This document shows positions 26,105 through 34,369 of a stretch of DNA of 64,000 bases, one piece after another (within the stretch, counting starts at the first letter, position 1; every line of letters starts with the position of its first letter). The DNA comes from Aromatoleum toluclasticum ATCC 700605 (GTDB lineage: Bacteria > Pseudomonadota > Gammaproteobacteria > Burkholderiales > Rhodocyclaceae). The notes beneath the pieces were generated by a model. That model searched no databases and was not told the origin of the DNA. It worked only from the letters and a program-made list of their open reading frames with translations. The stretch is taken from positions 106,843 through 170,842 of the forward strand of contig NZ_KB899502.1 in the NCBI RefSeq assembly GCF_000378245.1. The letters run 5' to 3'. The position numbers were made by a program, and so were the translations under genes.

Positions 26105-27571
26105 TCAGGCGGCTGCGGGGGTACGGATGTTCTGGGCAGTGGTGGGGGAGGCGCCGGGCTCGAAGCCGCCGCCGAGCGCACGGGCGAGGCCCACGGCGGT
26201 ATCGCGCCGGCGGGCTTCAAGGTCGGCCACCTGCCGACGCTGGCCGAGCACTTGCGCCTCGACGCTGAGCACCGTCAGGTAGGTCGACAAGCCTTCGCGG
26301 TAGCGCAGCAGGGCCAGACGGTAGGCTTCGTCGAAGCGGCCGAGCGCGGCACGGCTCTGTTCGAGCTGGGTGTCGATCGCGCGCCACGACGCGATCTGGT
26401 CGGCGACGTCGCGGAGCGCCTCGACGAGCGTTGCGTTGTACTGTTCGGCTGCGGCGTCATAGTCCGCGTCCCGTACGGCGAGCTGGCTGCGCAGGCGGCC
26501 CCCGTCGAAGATCGGCAGGCTGATTGCGGGGCCCGCGCCGGCGATGCGGCTGCCCGCGTCGAGGAAATGTCCGAGTCCGATCGACTGGAAGCCGACGAAG
26601 GCGACGAGGTTCACGTTCGGATAGAACTGCGCTTTCGCGACGTCGATGTCCTTCGCCGCGGCCTCGACGCGCCAACGTTGTGCGACGACGTCCGGCCGGC
26701 GGCCGATCAGCTCGGCCGGCAATACCGACGGTAGCGCCAGCGTGTGCGCGACATCGACCGTGGGGCGCGCGATCGCGAGGCCGCGGTCCGGGCCGGCACC
26801 GAGGAGTGCGGAGATCTGATTGCGCAGCAACGCCATGCGTTCGTGGATCGCGGCGAGTTCGGCTTCGGTCACGGGAATCGCGGCGGACGCCTGCTGCATC
26901 TCGACGGCGGTATCGAGGCCGGCGCGCACGCGGCGCTCGGTCAGGTCCTGCAGCTGGCGGCGTTGCTGAAGCAGCGCTTCGGCGATGTCCTGCTGCTCGA
27001 ATTCGCGCTGCAACTGGATGTAGCTGCGGGCGAGCGCGGAGGACAGCAGCAGACGCGCCTGCTGCGTCTCGGCTTCGGCCGCACGGACGTTGCCGACGGC
27101 CGATTCGAAGGCCGCAGCGTTCTTGCCCCAGAAGTCCAGCTCGTAGCTGAAGTCGAGCGCGGCGCGGTTGGAGGTCTTGGTCGAACCCGCAAGCGGCGGC
27201 GGGACCTGGCCGTTCTCGCTGAAGCGCTGGTTGGTGCTCGCCGCGTTCGCGGTGACCTGCGGCATACGCGCCGCGTCGGCGAGCCCGGCGGCGGCATTCG
27301 CGCGATCCAGACGGGCGCGGGCGCTGCGCAGGCTCGGGCTGGTCGCGAGCGCTTCGTTCATCAGGCGATCGAGCTGCGCGTCGCCGAACGCGGTCCACCA
27401 GTTCGTCGCCGGCCATGCCGCGGTCGCTGCCGACGTTCCGGCCAGAGTGCTTCCGGTGGCGAGGCGGTTGGCATCATCGAGGCCGGCGCGCGGGGCGAGT
27501 CCCTCGAAGCTGGCGCAGGCCGTGAGCACGGCGGCGCTGAGGGTGGCGAGCAGGAAAGGGCGGACGCTCAT
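26105..27571 (-). CDS. Outer-membrane efflux channel, NodT/OprM family
   Basis: 488 aa. Lipoprotein-type signal with lipobox LTAC (Cys about residue 18), followed by paired TolC-like coiled-coil repeats (for example LMNEALATSPSLRSARARLDRA and its second half SYDAAAEQYNATL-like region). Completes the tripartite pump. First structural gene after marR, with a MarR-type half site in the 85-bp gap. Confidence 0.93.
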   Translation of the reverse strand: MSVRPFLLATLSAAVLTACASFEGLAPRAGLDDANRLATGSTLAGTSAATAAWPATNWWTAFGDAQLDRLMNEALATSPSLRSARARLDRANAAAGLADAARMPQVTANAASTNQRFSENGQVPPPLAGSTKTSNRAALDFSYELDFWGKNAAAFESAVGNVRAAEAETQQARLLLSSALARSYIQLQREFEQQDIAEALLQQRRQLQDLTERRVRAGLDTAVEMQQASAAIPVTEAELAAIHERMALLRNQISALLGAGPDRGLAIARPTVDVAHTLALPSVLPAELIGRRPDVVAQRWRVEAAAKDIDVAKAQFYPNVNLVAFVGFQSIGLGHFLDAGSRIAGAGPAISLPIFDGGRLRSQLAVRDADYDAAAEQYNATLVEALRDVADQIASWRAIDTQLEQSRAALGRFDEAYRLALLRYREGLSTYLTVLSVEAQVLGQRRQVADLEARRRDTAVGLARALGGGFEPGASPTTAQNIRTPAAA

Positions 27572-27617
27572 GATGGACTCCGGAAAATCTGCCAGGGATG
27601 TTACAGGTTAGGCTGTG

Positions 27618-27633
27618 GCTGCTTAGGCAGTAA
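27618..27633. promoter_or_regulatory. MarR-type operator, single copy before the efflux operon
   Basis: GCTGCTTAGGCAGTAA repeats one arm of the operator found upstream of marR (15 of 16 bases identical). It lies 47 bp upstream of the outer-membrane channel start, suggesting a second repressed promoter. Confidence 0.6.
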
Positions 27634-27656
27634 TCAGCTCAAAAAAATTCGGCGCA

Positions 27657-28139
27657 TCAGGCCGAATCGGCATTGGCGATCATGCGCCGCAGGAAGCCCT
27701 TGAACAGCTCGAGTTCGCTGCGGGTGAAGCCATTCAGGTGGCGATTGAGCACCTTCAGAGCAATCTCGGGGAGTTGCGGGTAGAGTTCCTTGCCGGCCTC
27801 GGTGAGGCGAAGATGCACGATGCGGCGGTCCTCCGTGCTGCGTTCGCGGCGCATCAGCCCCTTCTGCTCGAGACGGTCGAGCATCCGCGTCGTCGAGCCG
27901 GTGTCGCAGCCGGTGTTGCGACACAGCTCGGCAGCCGTCTGGGCCTTGCCGTTGGCGATCTGCAGCAGGATGCCCCACTGCGCCCAGGTGATGTCCAGCG
28001 GCGCGAGTTCGGCGTCGATGGCGGCGACCATGCGGCCGCGCACTTGGGTGAGCAGGTAGCCGATGCTTTCGTCCATCGTCCAGTTCTCGGGCGTGTAGAG
28101 CGGGGTGTCGGGGGTGTTCGGGATTTCTTGCGTCGTCAT
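27657..28139 (-). CDS. MarR-family transcriptional regulator
   Basis: 160 aa winged-helix protein: WAQWGILLQIANGKAQTAAELCRNTG holds the first DNA-binding helices, TRMLDRLEQKGLMRRERSTEDRRIVHLRLTEAG the recognition helix and wing. It is likely a ligand-released repressor of the downstream efflux operon and of itself, given the matched operators on both sides of its gene. Confidence 0.93.
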   Translation of the reverse strand: MTTQEIPNTPDTPLYTPENWTMDESIGYLLTQVRGRMVAAIDAELAPLDITWAQWGILLQIANGKAQTAAELCRNTGCDTGSTTRMLDRLEQKGLMRRERSTEDRRIVHLRLTEAGKELYPQLPEIALKVLNRHLNGFTRSELELFKGFLRRMIANADSA

Positions 28140-28161
28140 GGTTAATGCTCGATTCAGTCAG

Positions 28162-28199
28162 TAACTGCCTGAGCAGCAATATCGCTGCTTAGGCAGTTA
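28162..28199. promoter_or_regulatory. Inverted-repeat operator upstream of marR
   Basis: Two 16-bp arms, TAACTGCCTGAGCAGC and GCTGCTTAGGCAGTTA, separated by AATATC; 15 of 16 positions pair. Each arm is itself roughly palindromic. Located 22-60 bp upstream of the marR start, where it would cover the promoter. Confidence 0.75.
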
Positions 28200-28237
28200 T
28201 TGTCAAGACGAGAATTGCGAAAGCAATTCGTCGAGCC

Positions 28238-29617
28238 TCACGTGCGCGATCCCTGCAATCGCAAGCTGAGCAGCAGTGCGAAACCGATCAGGCCGACGAG
28301 CAGCCAGCCCACCGTGCCGAGCGCCGCGGCGAGGGCATCGGGCGTCCCTTGTGCCCTGTGGAAGCCCAGCGAGGCGCTGAATGTGGCCAGCGACACGGAG
28401 GAACCGGTCGGAGCGCCGAGGTCGCGCAGGGTGCTGAAGAGGCCGGTGCCGGCGCCGAGGCGTTCTGGCGGGACGGCGCCGAGGGCGAGTTTCATGACGG
28501 CGGGGGTGTTGCAGCCCATCGCGAGGCCGAGCACGCAGACGGTCGCGATGACGATCCAGAGCGGGGTGTCACTGCGCAGCGTGAGCAGCAGGGCGAGGCC
28601 GGCGAGCATGCCGGCGAGGGCGGCGGCGGTGACGTGGCGGGGGGCGATGCGGTCGACGAGGCGGCCGGCGAACGGGGAGGCGAGGACGCTGCTGCCGTAG
28701 AGGAAGAGGGTGACGAAGCCGAACTGTGCGGCGTTGCCGCCGGGGCGCCCGGTGATGAAGTAGGCGAGCGAATAGACGACGCCGCTGAAGGACAGCAGGT
28801 GCAGCCAGTAGATCGCGCTCGGCAGTGCGAAGGCGGTGCGGCGCAGGATGGCGATGTCGATGACGGGCGCGGCGACGCGTTGGCTGTTGCGCCATAGCAG
28901 CGTGAGGCCCAGGAGTCCGGTGACGACGATCACGGCGGTGTAGGGCGAGCGCACGCCGAAGTTGCCGACCCAGGTGGGCAGGGAGAGCAGGGCGGCGATG
29001 GTCGCTAAGAGATAGAGCGCGCCCTTGAGGTCGAACGGCGCGGCGGAGCGTTCGCTGCGGATGTCCGGGATGAGCAGGGCGACCGGGACAATGCCGACGA
29101 TGGCGAGCGCGCCGCTGATCCAATACACGCTGGGCCAGCCGAGGCGGTCGATCAGGAGGCCGCCGAGCAGGCCGCCGCTCGCCGCGCCGAGCGTCATCGT
29201 CATCGCGAAGATGCCCAGCGCCATGCCGCGGCGGTGTTCGGGGAAGAGATGGCCGATGTAGGCGAAGACGCCGGGCAGGATGCAGGCGACGCCGGGGCCC
29301 TGGGCGAATCGCGCGGCGAGGAAGACATTGAACGTCGGGGCCGCTGCGGCGGCGAATTCGGACAGCGCGAACACGAGCAGCCCGGCGAGCAGGACGCGCT
29401 TGCGTCCGCGCTGATCGCCGAGGCGGCCCATGATGGGCGCGAACACCGTGAGTCCGACGAAGTAGGACATCAGCACGAGCGCGGCGAGGTTGATCGGGAT
29501 GCCGAAGTGCCGCGTCAGGCTGGGCAGGGCGGGCGCCTGGAAGGCAGCGGCCTCGATGGTGACGAAGGTGCCGAACAGCAGGGCGACGTAGATCTTCCAC
29601 GCGGCGCGCGAATCCAT
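28238..29617 (-). CDS. MFS transporter
   Basis: 459 aa with multiple hydrophobic segments (probably 14, DHA2-like). Motif A region GRLGDQRGRKRVLLAGL follows the second segment, and GPGVACILPGVFAYIGHLFPEHRRG lies near segment 4-5. GGGAG precedes the ATG. Could export or import a pathway compound; direction and substrate are unknown. Separated from the OYE operon by a hairpin. Confidence 0.88.
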   Translation of the reverse strand: MDSRAAWKIYVALLFGTFVTIEAAAFQAPALPSLTRHFGIPINLAALVLMSYFVGLTVFAPIMGRLGDQRGRKRVLLAGLLVFALSEFAAAAAPTFNVFLAARFAQGPGVACILPGVFAYIGHLFPEHRRGMALGIFAMTMTLGAASGGLLGGLLIDRLGWPSVYWISGALAIVGIVPVALLIPDIRSERSAAPFDLKGALYLLATIAALLSLPTWVGNFGVRSPYTAVIVVTGLLGLTLLWRNSQRVAAPVIDIAILRRTAFALPSAIYWLHLLSFSGVVYSLAYFITGRPGGNAAQFGFVTLFLYGSSVLASPFAGRLVDRIAPRHVTAAALAGMLAGLALLLTLRSDTPLWIVIATVCVLGLAMGCNTPAVMKLALGAVPPERLGAGTGLFSTLRDLGAPTGSSVSLATFSASLGFHRAQGTPDALAAALGTVGWLLVGLIGFALLLSLRLQGSRT

Positions 29618-29650
29618 GGAGACTCCCGGGTGGGTGAGGGAAATTGTGAT

Positions 29651-29674
29651 GGGGCGGCCCGTGCGAGCCGCCCC
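29651..29674 (-). terminator. Hairpin at the end of the SDR/OYE operon
   Basis: GGGGCGGC-N8-GCCGCCCC, 8-bp perfect arms, 26 bp beyond the stop of the minus-strand OYE gene and before the MFS gene. Only a weak T-rich stretch follows. Confidence 0.45.
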
Positions 29675-29699
29675 GATGCGCGACGCCGTGCGGGTAAGA

Positions 29700-30764
29700 C
29701 TAGGCGGCGAGCGCCGGATAGTCCGTGTAGCCGCTGGGCCCCGGCGTGTACAGCGTGTTCTGGTCGAACTCGGCGAGCGGGGCGCCGTCGCGGAAGCGGC
29801 GGACGAGGTCGGGGTTGCCGATGAAGAAGCGTCCGAACGAGACCGCTTCGCCTTTGCCTTCCGTGAGGATGCGTTGGGCGCTGGCGAGTTTGAAGCTGTC
29901 GTTAGCGATGATCGGGCCGCGGAAGTTCGCGCGGGCCAGCGCCAGGGCGTCCAGTTCGCGCACGGGCGAGCGCATCACATGCAGGTAGGCGAGGCCCATC
30001 GGGTCGATCGCCTGAAGCAGGCCGGTGTAGGTCCGCACCGGATCGTCGTCGACGACGTCGTTGAAGGGATTGGCGGGGCAGATACGCAGGCCCACGCGGC
30101 CCGCGCCGGCTCCCGCCGCCATCGCTTCGAGCGTTTCGACGACGAAGCGCAGGCGCTTCTCGGGCGAGCCGCCATAGGCGTCGTCGCGCAGGTTGGTGTT
30201 GGCGGCAAGGAACTGCATCGGCAGGTAGCCGCTGGTGCAGTGCAGCTCGACGCCGTCGAAACCGGCTTCGAGCGCGTATTCGGTCGCACGGCGGTATTCC
30301 GCGATGACGCCGGGGATCTCGTCGGTGCGCAGCGCGCGCGGCAGGTCGTACTCGACCATGCCGGCGGCGTCGGTGAAGATCTTCCCGGCGGCGCGGACGG
30401 CCGAAGGGGCGACCGTTTCGGTGCCGGCATCCTTGTTGAGATGGCTGGCGACGCGCCCGACATGCATGATCTGCAGAACGATGCGCCCGCCTTCGCGATG
30501 CACGGCGTCAGTGACCTTGCGCCAGCCGGCGATCTGCTCAGCCGTGTGGATGCCGGGCGTGCGGCAGTAGCCCTTGCCGTTGGCGCTGGGCTGGGTGCCC
30601 TCGGCGACGATGAGGCCGGCGGTGGCGCGCTGGCGGTAGTACTCGACCATCAGCTCGGTGGGCACGTCGCCCGCGCCGGCGCGGCTGCGGGTCATCGGCG
30701 CCATGACGATGCGGTTGGCGAGCTCGATGTCGCCGAGCGTGAGCGGGGAGAACAGATCTGGCAT
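29700..30764 (-). CDS. Alkene reductase, old yellow enzyme (NemA-like)
   Basis: 354 aa FMN TIM barrel of normal short-OYE length. FMN/substrate features include MAPMTRSRA, LQIMHVGRV, and SFGRFFIGNPDLVRRF. The substrate-anchoring motif reads H175-C-T-S178 where H-x2-N or H-x2-H is normal, so the second ligand residue is replaced. Likely reduces an alpha,beta-unsaturated carbonyl. Last gene of the operon that begins at 33020; GAAGGAG precedes its ATG. Confidence 0.9.
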   Translation of the reverse strand: MPDLFSPLTLGDIELANRIVMAPMTRSRAGAGDVPTELMVEYYRQRATAGLIVAEGTQPSANGKGYCRTPGIHTAEQIAGWRKVTDAVHREGGRIVLQIMHVGRVASHLNKDAGTETVAPSAVRAAGKIFTDAAGMVEYDLPRALRTDEIPGVIAEYRRATEYALEAGFDGVELHCTSGYLPMQFLAANTNLRDDAYGGSPEKRLRFVVETLEAMAAGAGAGRVGLRICPANPFNDVVDDDPVRTYTGLLQAIDPMGLAYLHVMRSPVRELDALALARANFRGPIIANDSFKLASAQRILTEGKGEAVSFGRFFIGNPDLVRRFRDGAPLAEFDQNTLYTPGPSGYTDYPALAA

Positions 30765-30776
30765 GTGCGGGCTCCT

Positions 30777-31406
30777 TCAGCGGACGCGGATCTTCGGCGC
30801 AGGCGTGCCGCGCCGCATCGTCTCGAGAAACTTCTCGAGCGGCGCGGGCGCCGCGACCTCTGGCAGGGATTCCTTGTCGGGGCGCTCGGCCCAGAACTCC
30901 TTCCACGACGGGAAAAGCTCGTGGAAGGTGCCCGAATAGGGCTGGCGTCCCGGCCAGCGCATCTTCATGTCGCCGATCGGCGGCTTGTTGAGATCCGTCG
31001 CGTACCAGTAGCAGGGCAGGCGGCGACGGAACAGCCAGCGGCCGTCGATGCGCTGGTAGTCGTCCCAGTACAGCATCTGCATGATCACCCACTCGCCGCC
31101 GCACTCGTGCTCGTTCTTCGAGTAGACGACGCCGGTGGCGTGGTCGCGGTCGATGAACTCGATGATGTGCTGGCCGAGGTGGTGCGAGGTGCCGGTGAAT
31201 TGATCGCGCAGCGTGTCGTCCTGCCAGGCCTTGAAGTGGGAGCGGCCCACCCGCTCGCGGCCGACGCGGATGTCGGGCGCGAAGAGGTTCACGTGCGCGT
31301 CCATGTCGCGCATGTCGAGCGACAGCGAGTACTTCGCGGCGAGCTGGCGGATTTCGTCGATCGATTCGAGCCGGTCGATGCGTTCTTCGAGCGTGGGCGT
31401 GCTCAT
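30777..31406 (-). CDS. NTF2-like (SnoaL/limonene-epoxide-hydrolase fold) protein
   Basis: 209 aa. Begins with a helical EERIDRLESIDEIRQLAAKYSLSLD followed by NTF2-type alpha+beta elements (DAHVNLFAPDIRVGRE, TSHHLGQHIIEFIDRDHATG). This fold is widely used for ring isomerases, dehydratases and hydrolases in polyketide and steroid metabolism. The extended C terminus (about residues 150-209) is unusual. Translation from 31406 follows GAGGGA; an overlapping ATG at 31418 shares bases with the SDR stop. Confidence 0.8.
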   Translation of the reverse strand: MSTPTLEERIDRLESIDEIRQLAAKYSLSLDMRDMDAHVNLFAPDIRVGRERVGRSHFKAWQDDTLRDQFTGTSHHLGQHIIEFIDRDHATGVVYSKNEHECGGEWVIMQMLYWDDYQRIDGRWLFRRRLPCYWYATDLNKPPIGDMKMRWPGRQPYSGTFHELFPSWKEFWAERPDKESLPEVAAPAPLEKFLETMRRGTPAPKIRVR

Positions 31407-31417
31407 TGCGTCCCTCA

Positions 31418-32185
31418 TCAGAGCGCGGTGACGAGGACGGCGGAGCGGCCCCCGTCGACCGGCAGGGCGGCGCCGGTGATGTAGGACGCGTCCGGCCCGG
31501 CGAGGAAGGCGATGGCGGCGGCGAGTTCGTCGGCCTGGCCGACGCGGCCCATCGGGATGAGCTTCTCGGTGGTGCGGCGCGAGTTCTCGTCGGCGAGCAT
31601 GCCGGCGGTGGCAGGCGTCTCGACGACGGCGGGGATCACCACGTTCACGCGGATGTTGTCGGGGGCGCCTTCGGCGGCCGCGGCGCGCGAGAAGTTCATG
31701 ATCGCGGCCTTCGCGGCCGAGTAGCCGGCCATCCACGGCGTGCCGAGCGTGCCGCAGATCGACGAGAGGTTCACGATCGCGCCGCCACGGCCCTTCATCA
31801 GCTTCATCGCGGTGCGCGTGCCCCAGAAGGTGCCGTCGACCGAGGTCGCGAAGTTGGCGTGCCAGTCGGCGGTGGAGGTCGATTCGATCGCGCCCCAGGT
31901 GAAGGCCATCGCGTTGTTCACGAGGATGTCGAGGTGGCCGTGGCGCTTGGCGGTGTCTTCGAGCGCGGCGACGAACTGGGCCTCGTTGCCGACGTCGACG
32001 ACGACCGCTTCGGCCTTGCCGTCCTTGGCGACGATGGCGGCGACGACTTCGTCGAGCGGCTCCTTGCGCCGGCCGCAGATGACGACCGTGGCGCCTTCGG
32101 CGGCGAGGCGGTGGGCGGTGGCGGCGCCGATGCCGGAGCCTCCGCCGGTGACGAAGGCGACCTTGCCGTGCAGTTTTCCGGACAT
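31418..32185 (-). CDS. Short-chain dehydrogenase/reductase
   Basis: 255 aa classical SDR: TGGGSGIG, NNAMAFTWG, NLSSICG and YSAAK. R-rich segment CGRRKEPLDE after strand two suggests NADP(H). AAGGAG sits 6 bases before the ATG at 32185. In an operon with another SDR, an NTF2-like protein and an OYE reductase; probably redox steps on a cyclic alcohol/ketone. Confidence 0.93.
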   Translation of the reverse strand: MSGKLHGKVAFVTGGGSGIGAATAHRLAAEGATVVICGRRKEPLDEVVAAIVAKDGKAEAVVVDVGNEAQFVAALEDTAKRHGHLDILVNNAMAFTWGAIESTSTADWHANFATSVDGTFWGTRTAMKLMKGRGGAIVNLSSICGTLGTPWMAGYSAAKAAIMNFSRAAAAEGAPDNIRVNVVIPAVVETPATAGMLADENSRRTTEKLIPMGRVGQADELAAAIAFLAGPDASYITGAALPVDGGRSAVLVTAL

Positions 32186-32195
32186 GCTCATCTCC

Positions 32196-33020
32196 TTACT
32201 TGAAGTACGAGCCGCCGTTGGCGACGAGATCGGAACCGGTGACCATCGCGGCGTCGTCGGACGCAAGGAAGGCGACCGTCGCGGCGATGTCCGAGGGTTC
32301 GGCCATGCGGCCGAGCGGGATGCCGGCGACCATCGAGTCGATCCAGGCCTGCGAGACGTTGGCCATGATCGGGGTGTTCACCGGGCCGGGCATCACGTTG
32401 TTCACACGGATGCCACGCGGCGCGAGTTCGCGTGCGAGGCTGCGCGTCATGCCGGTCAGGGCGGCCTTGGAGGCGGCGTAGTGCAGCGCGCCTTCGCCCG
32501 AGATGGCGGAGGTGCTGGAGATGTTGACGAGGGCGCCCTTGATCCCGTGCTTGATCATCACGCGCACGGCCTCGCGGGTGCAGAAGAAGGTGCCGTCGAG
32601 GTTCACCTGCATGACGCCGCGCCAGCCTTCGTCCGCCATGTCGCAGATGAGATCCGGATACACGGTGGGCTTCTCGCCGCGCGCCATCTGTTCGCCGCGT
32701 TCGTTCATGCGCGCGAGCAGCTTGTCGAAGCCGTCGTTCTTGGCGCTGCCGATGCCGGCGTTGTTGACGAGCACGTCCAGGCGGCGGTAGCGGCCGTCGA
32801 CTTCCTCGAACAGGGCCTTCACGGAGGCGCTGTCGGCGATGTTGCAGACGCGGGCGATGCCATCTTTGTTGCCCGCGAGCTCCAGCGTTTCCTTCGCGCT
32901 GGCTTCATTCACATCGACTGCGACGATGGTGGCGCCTTCCTGCGCGAGGCGGATTGCGATGGCGCGTCCCATGCCCTGGCCTGCGCCGGTGACGACTGCG
33001 ACTTTCCCTGCGAATCTCAT
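32196..33020 (-). CDS. Short-chain dehydrogenase/reductase
   Basis: 274 aa SDR: TGAGQGMG, acidic VDVN after strand two (NAD(H) type), NNAGIGSA, NISSTSA and YAASK. Contains an insertion (FDKLLARMNERGEQMARGEKPTVYPD region) of about 20 residues before the catalytic part. First gene of a four-gene minus-strand operon, preceded by AGGAGA and an operator candidate about 72 bp upstream. Confidence 0.92.
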   Translation of the reverse strand: MRFAGKVAVVTGAGQGMGRAIAIRLAQEGATIVAVDVNEASAKETLELAGNKDGIARVCNIADSASVKALFEEVDGRYRRLDVLVNNAGIGSAKNDGFDKLLARMNERGEQMARGEKPTVYPDLICDMADEGWRGVMQVNLDGTFFCTREAVRVMIKHGIKGALVNISSTSAISGEGALHYAASKAALTGMTRSLARELAPRGIRVNNVMPGPVNTPIMANVSQAWIDSMVAGIPLGRMAEPSDIAATVAFLASDDAAMVTGSDLVANGGSYFK

Positions 33021-33082
33021 GCCTTGTCTCCTGGAACTGTCTGTTAGCGTGGTGTGAGCGTAGGGATCCCGCTCCCGCGTGC

Positions 33083-33102
33083 CATCGTCCGATGGGACTA
33101 TC
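33083..33102. promoter_or_regulatory. Palindromic operator candidate, site 7
   Basis: CATCGTCC-GATG-GGACTATC: perfect left half, 6 of 8 in the right half. Centred about 72 bp upstream of the SDR start at 33020. Flanking sequence also resembles site 8 (upstream of the F420 operon). Confidence 0.55.
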
Positions 33103-33135
33103 GCCGGGGAAGGAGGGGATTTCCGGTGCATGCGG

Positions 33136-34140
33136 TCAGGCAGCGTGCGCGAGGCGTGCGTCGGAGAGCGTCTGGTTCGTCCACGCCTTGAAGGCCCGGC
33201 GGAAGTTGCTGACGCTGCTGTACCCGAGCATGTAGCCGATCTCCTTGGGCGTCAGCCCCGTGTGCTGCAGGTACTGCATCGCGAGATCCTTGCGCGTGTC
33301 GTCGAGGATCTTCTGGTAGCTCTGGTCTTCATCCACGAGCCGTCGGCGCAGCGTGCGCGCGCCGACGTTCAGGTGGCCGGCCATCTCCTCCAGCGTCGGG
33401 AAGTCGCCGGGATGGTTCACGAGGTAGTCGCGGATCAGTTCCGACAGGCGGGCGTCGTGCCGCTGGCGCGAGGCAAGCATCTCGCACTGGCTGGCGCAGA
33501 GCTTGAACACTTCCGGGTTCGCGAGGCTGATCGGGTCCTGCAGGCGGTTGATGTCGAAGACGACGAGGTTGCGCGACTGGTTGAAGTAGACGGGGCAGTT
33601 GAAACGCCGGGTGTAGGGCGAGACGTCCGAAGGCTTGGGGAAGGTCAGGTGCAGCTCGAGGATCGGGAACGGGCGGCCGGTCAGGGACGACGCCAGCTGG
33701 ATGGTCTGGCTGACGAACTCCTCGACGGCAAAGCGCATCACGTCGCCGAGACGATAGGCGTCGTGGATCTCCGAGAACCAGCGACCGTTCTTGATCGTGT
33801 TCGTGGTGGAGAAGATGTGCTCGTTGAGGCCGCGGTAACGGTCGTAGAGTTCGCGAGCGTCCTTGAGGGTGGAGGCGCTGAGCGCCGCGTAGCCGAGGAT
33901 GCCCAGGTCGCTGAGGCGGAATTCCTCCCCGAGCGCGAGCCCGAGCCAGGGGTTGCGCGTCAGTTCGAGCATGTTGAGGATGACGCGCCGGTACTGCGGC
34001 GGATGCGGCGGCAGGCCATGGTCCTGGGCTTGCCCACGGCGCAGGCCGGTGCCGGCGAGCACGCATTCCGTACTGATCCCGCGGCTGGCCATGCGGGCGA
34101 GATAGAAGTCGAGTTTGCCAGTCGGTTTAAGGTCGTTCAT
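33136..34140 (-). CDS. AraC-family transcriptional regulator
   Basis: 334 aa. N-terminal ~210 residues match the arabinose-binding-like domain found in OruR/ArgR-type AraC proteins, and the C terminus has two HTHs (TLEEMAGHLNVGARTLRRRL and LTPKEIGYMLGYSSVSNFRRAFKAW). Divergent from nothing directly; lies just upstream of the SDR operon and may control it. GGAGA precedes the ATG. Confidence 0.93.
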   Translation of the reverse strand: MNDLKPTGKLDFYLARMASRGISTECVLAGTGLRRGQAQDHGLPPHPPQYRRVILNMLELTRNPWLGLALGEEFRLSDLGILGYAALSASTLKDARELYDRYRGLNEHIFSTTNTIKNGRWFSEIHDAYRLGDVMRFAVEEFVSQTIQLASSLTGRPFPILELHLTFPKPSDVSPYTRRFNCPVYFNQSRNLVVFDINRLQDPISLANPEVFKLCASQCEMLASRQRHDARLSELIRDYLVNHPGDFPTLEEMAGHLNVGARTLRRRLVDEDQSYQKILDDTRKDLAMQYLQHTGLTPKEIGYMLGYSSVSNFRRAFKAWTNQTLSDARLAHAA

Positions 34141-34369
34141 GGTCGTCTCCGTCCGTATCCGTCGCGTTCCGGGGCGCTTGATGCGTCTTTGGCCGCATCG
34201 GAATCGTCGTCGACCCCTCGATCGGGCGCATCACCCGATCGCATTAAATCCAGCTCGCAAGTAGGGGCTTGCAGGGCGGGCGCGGCCGTAATGCAAAGGA
34301 ACGATGCGGGTTTGCGCGCCGCGCGGGAGAGTGCGTGTGAGGTTCGTGATACGGATGGGGAGGTCGCCG

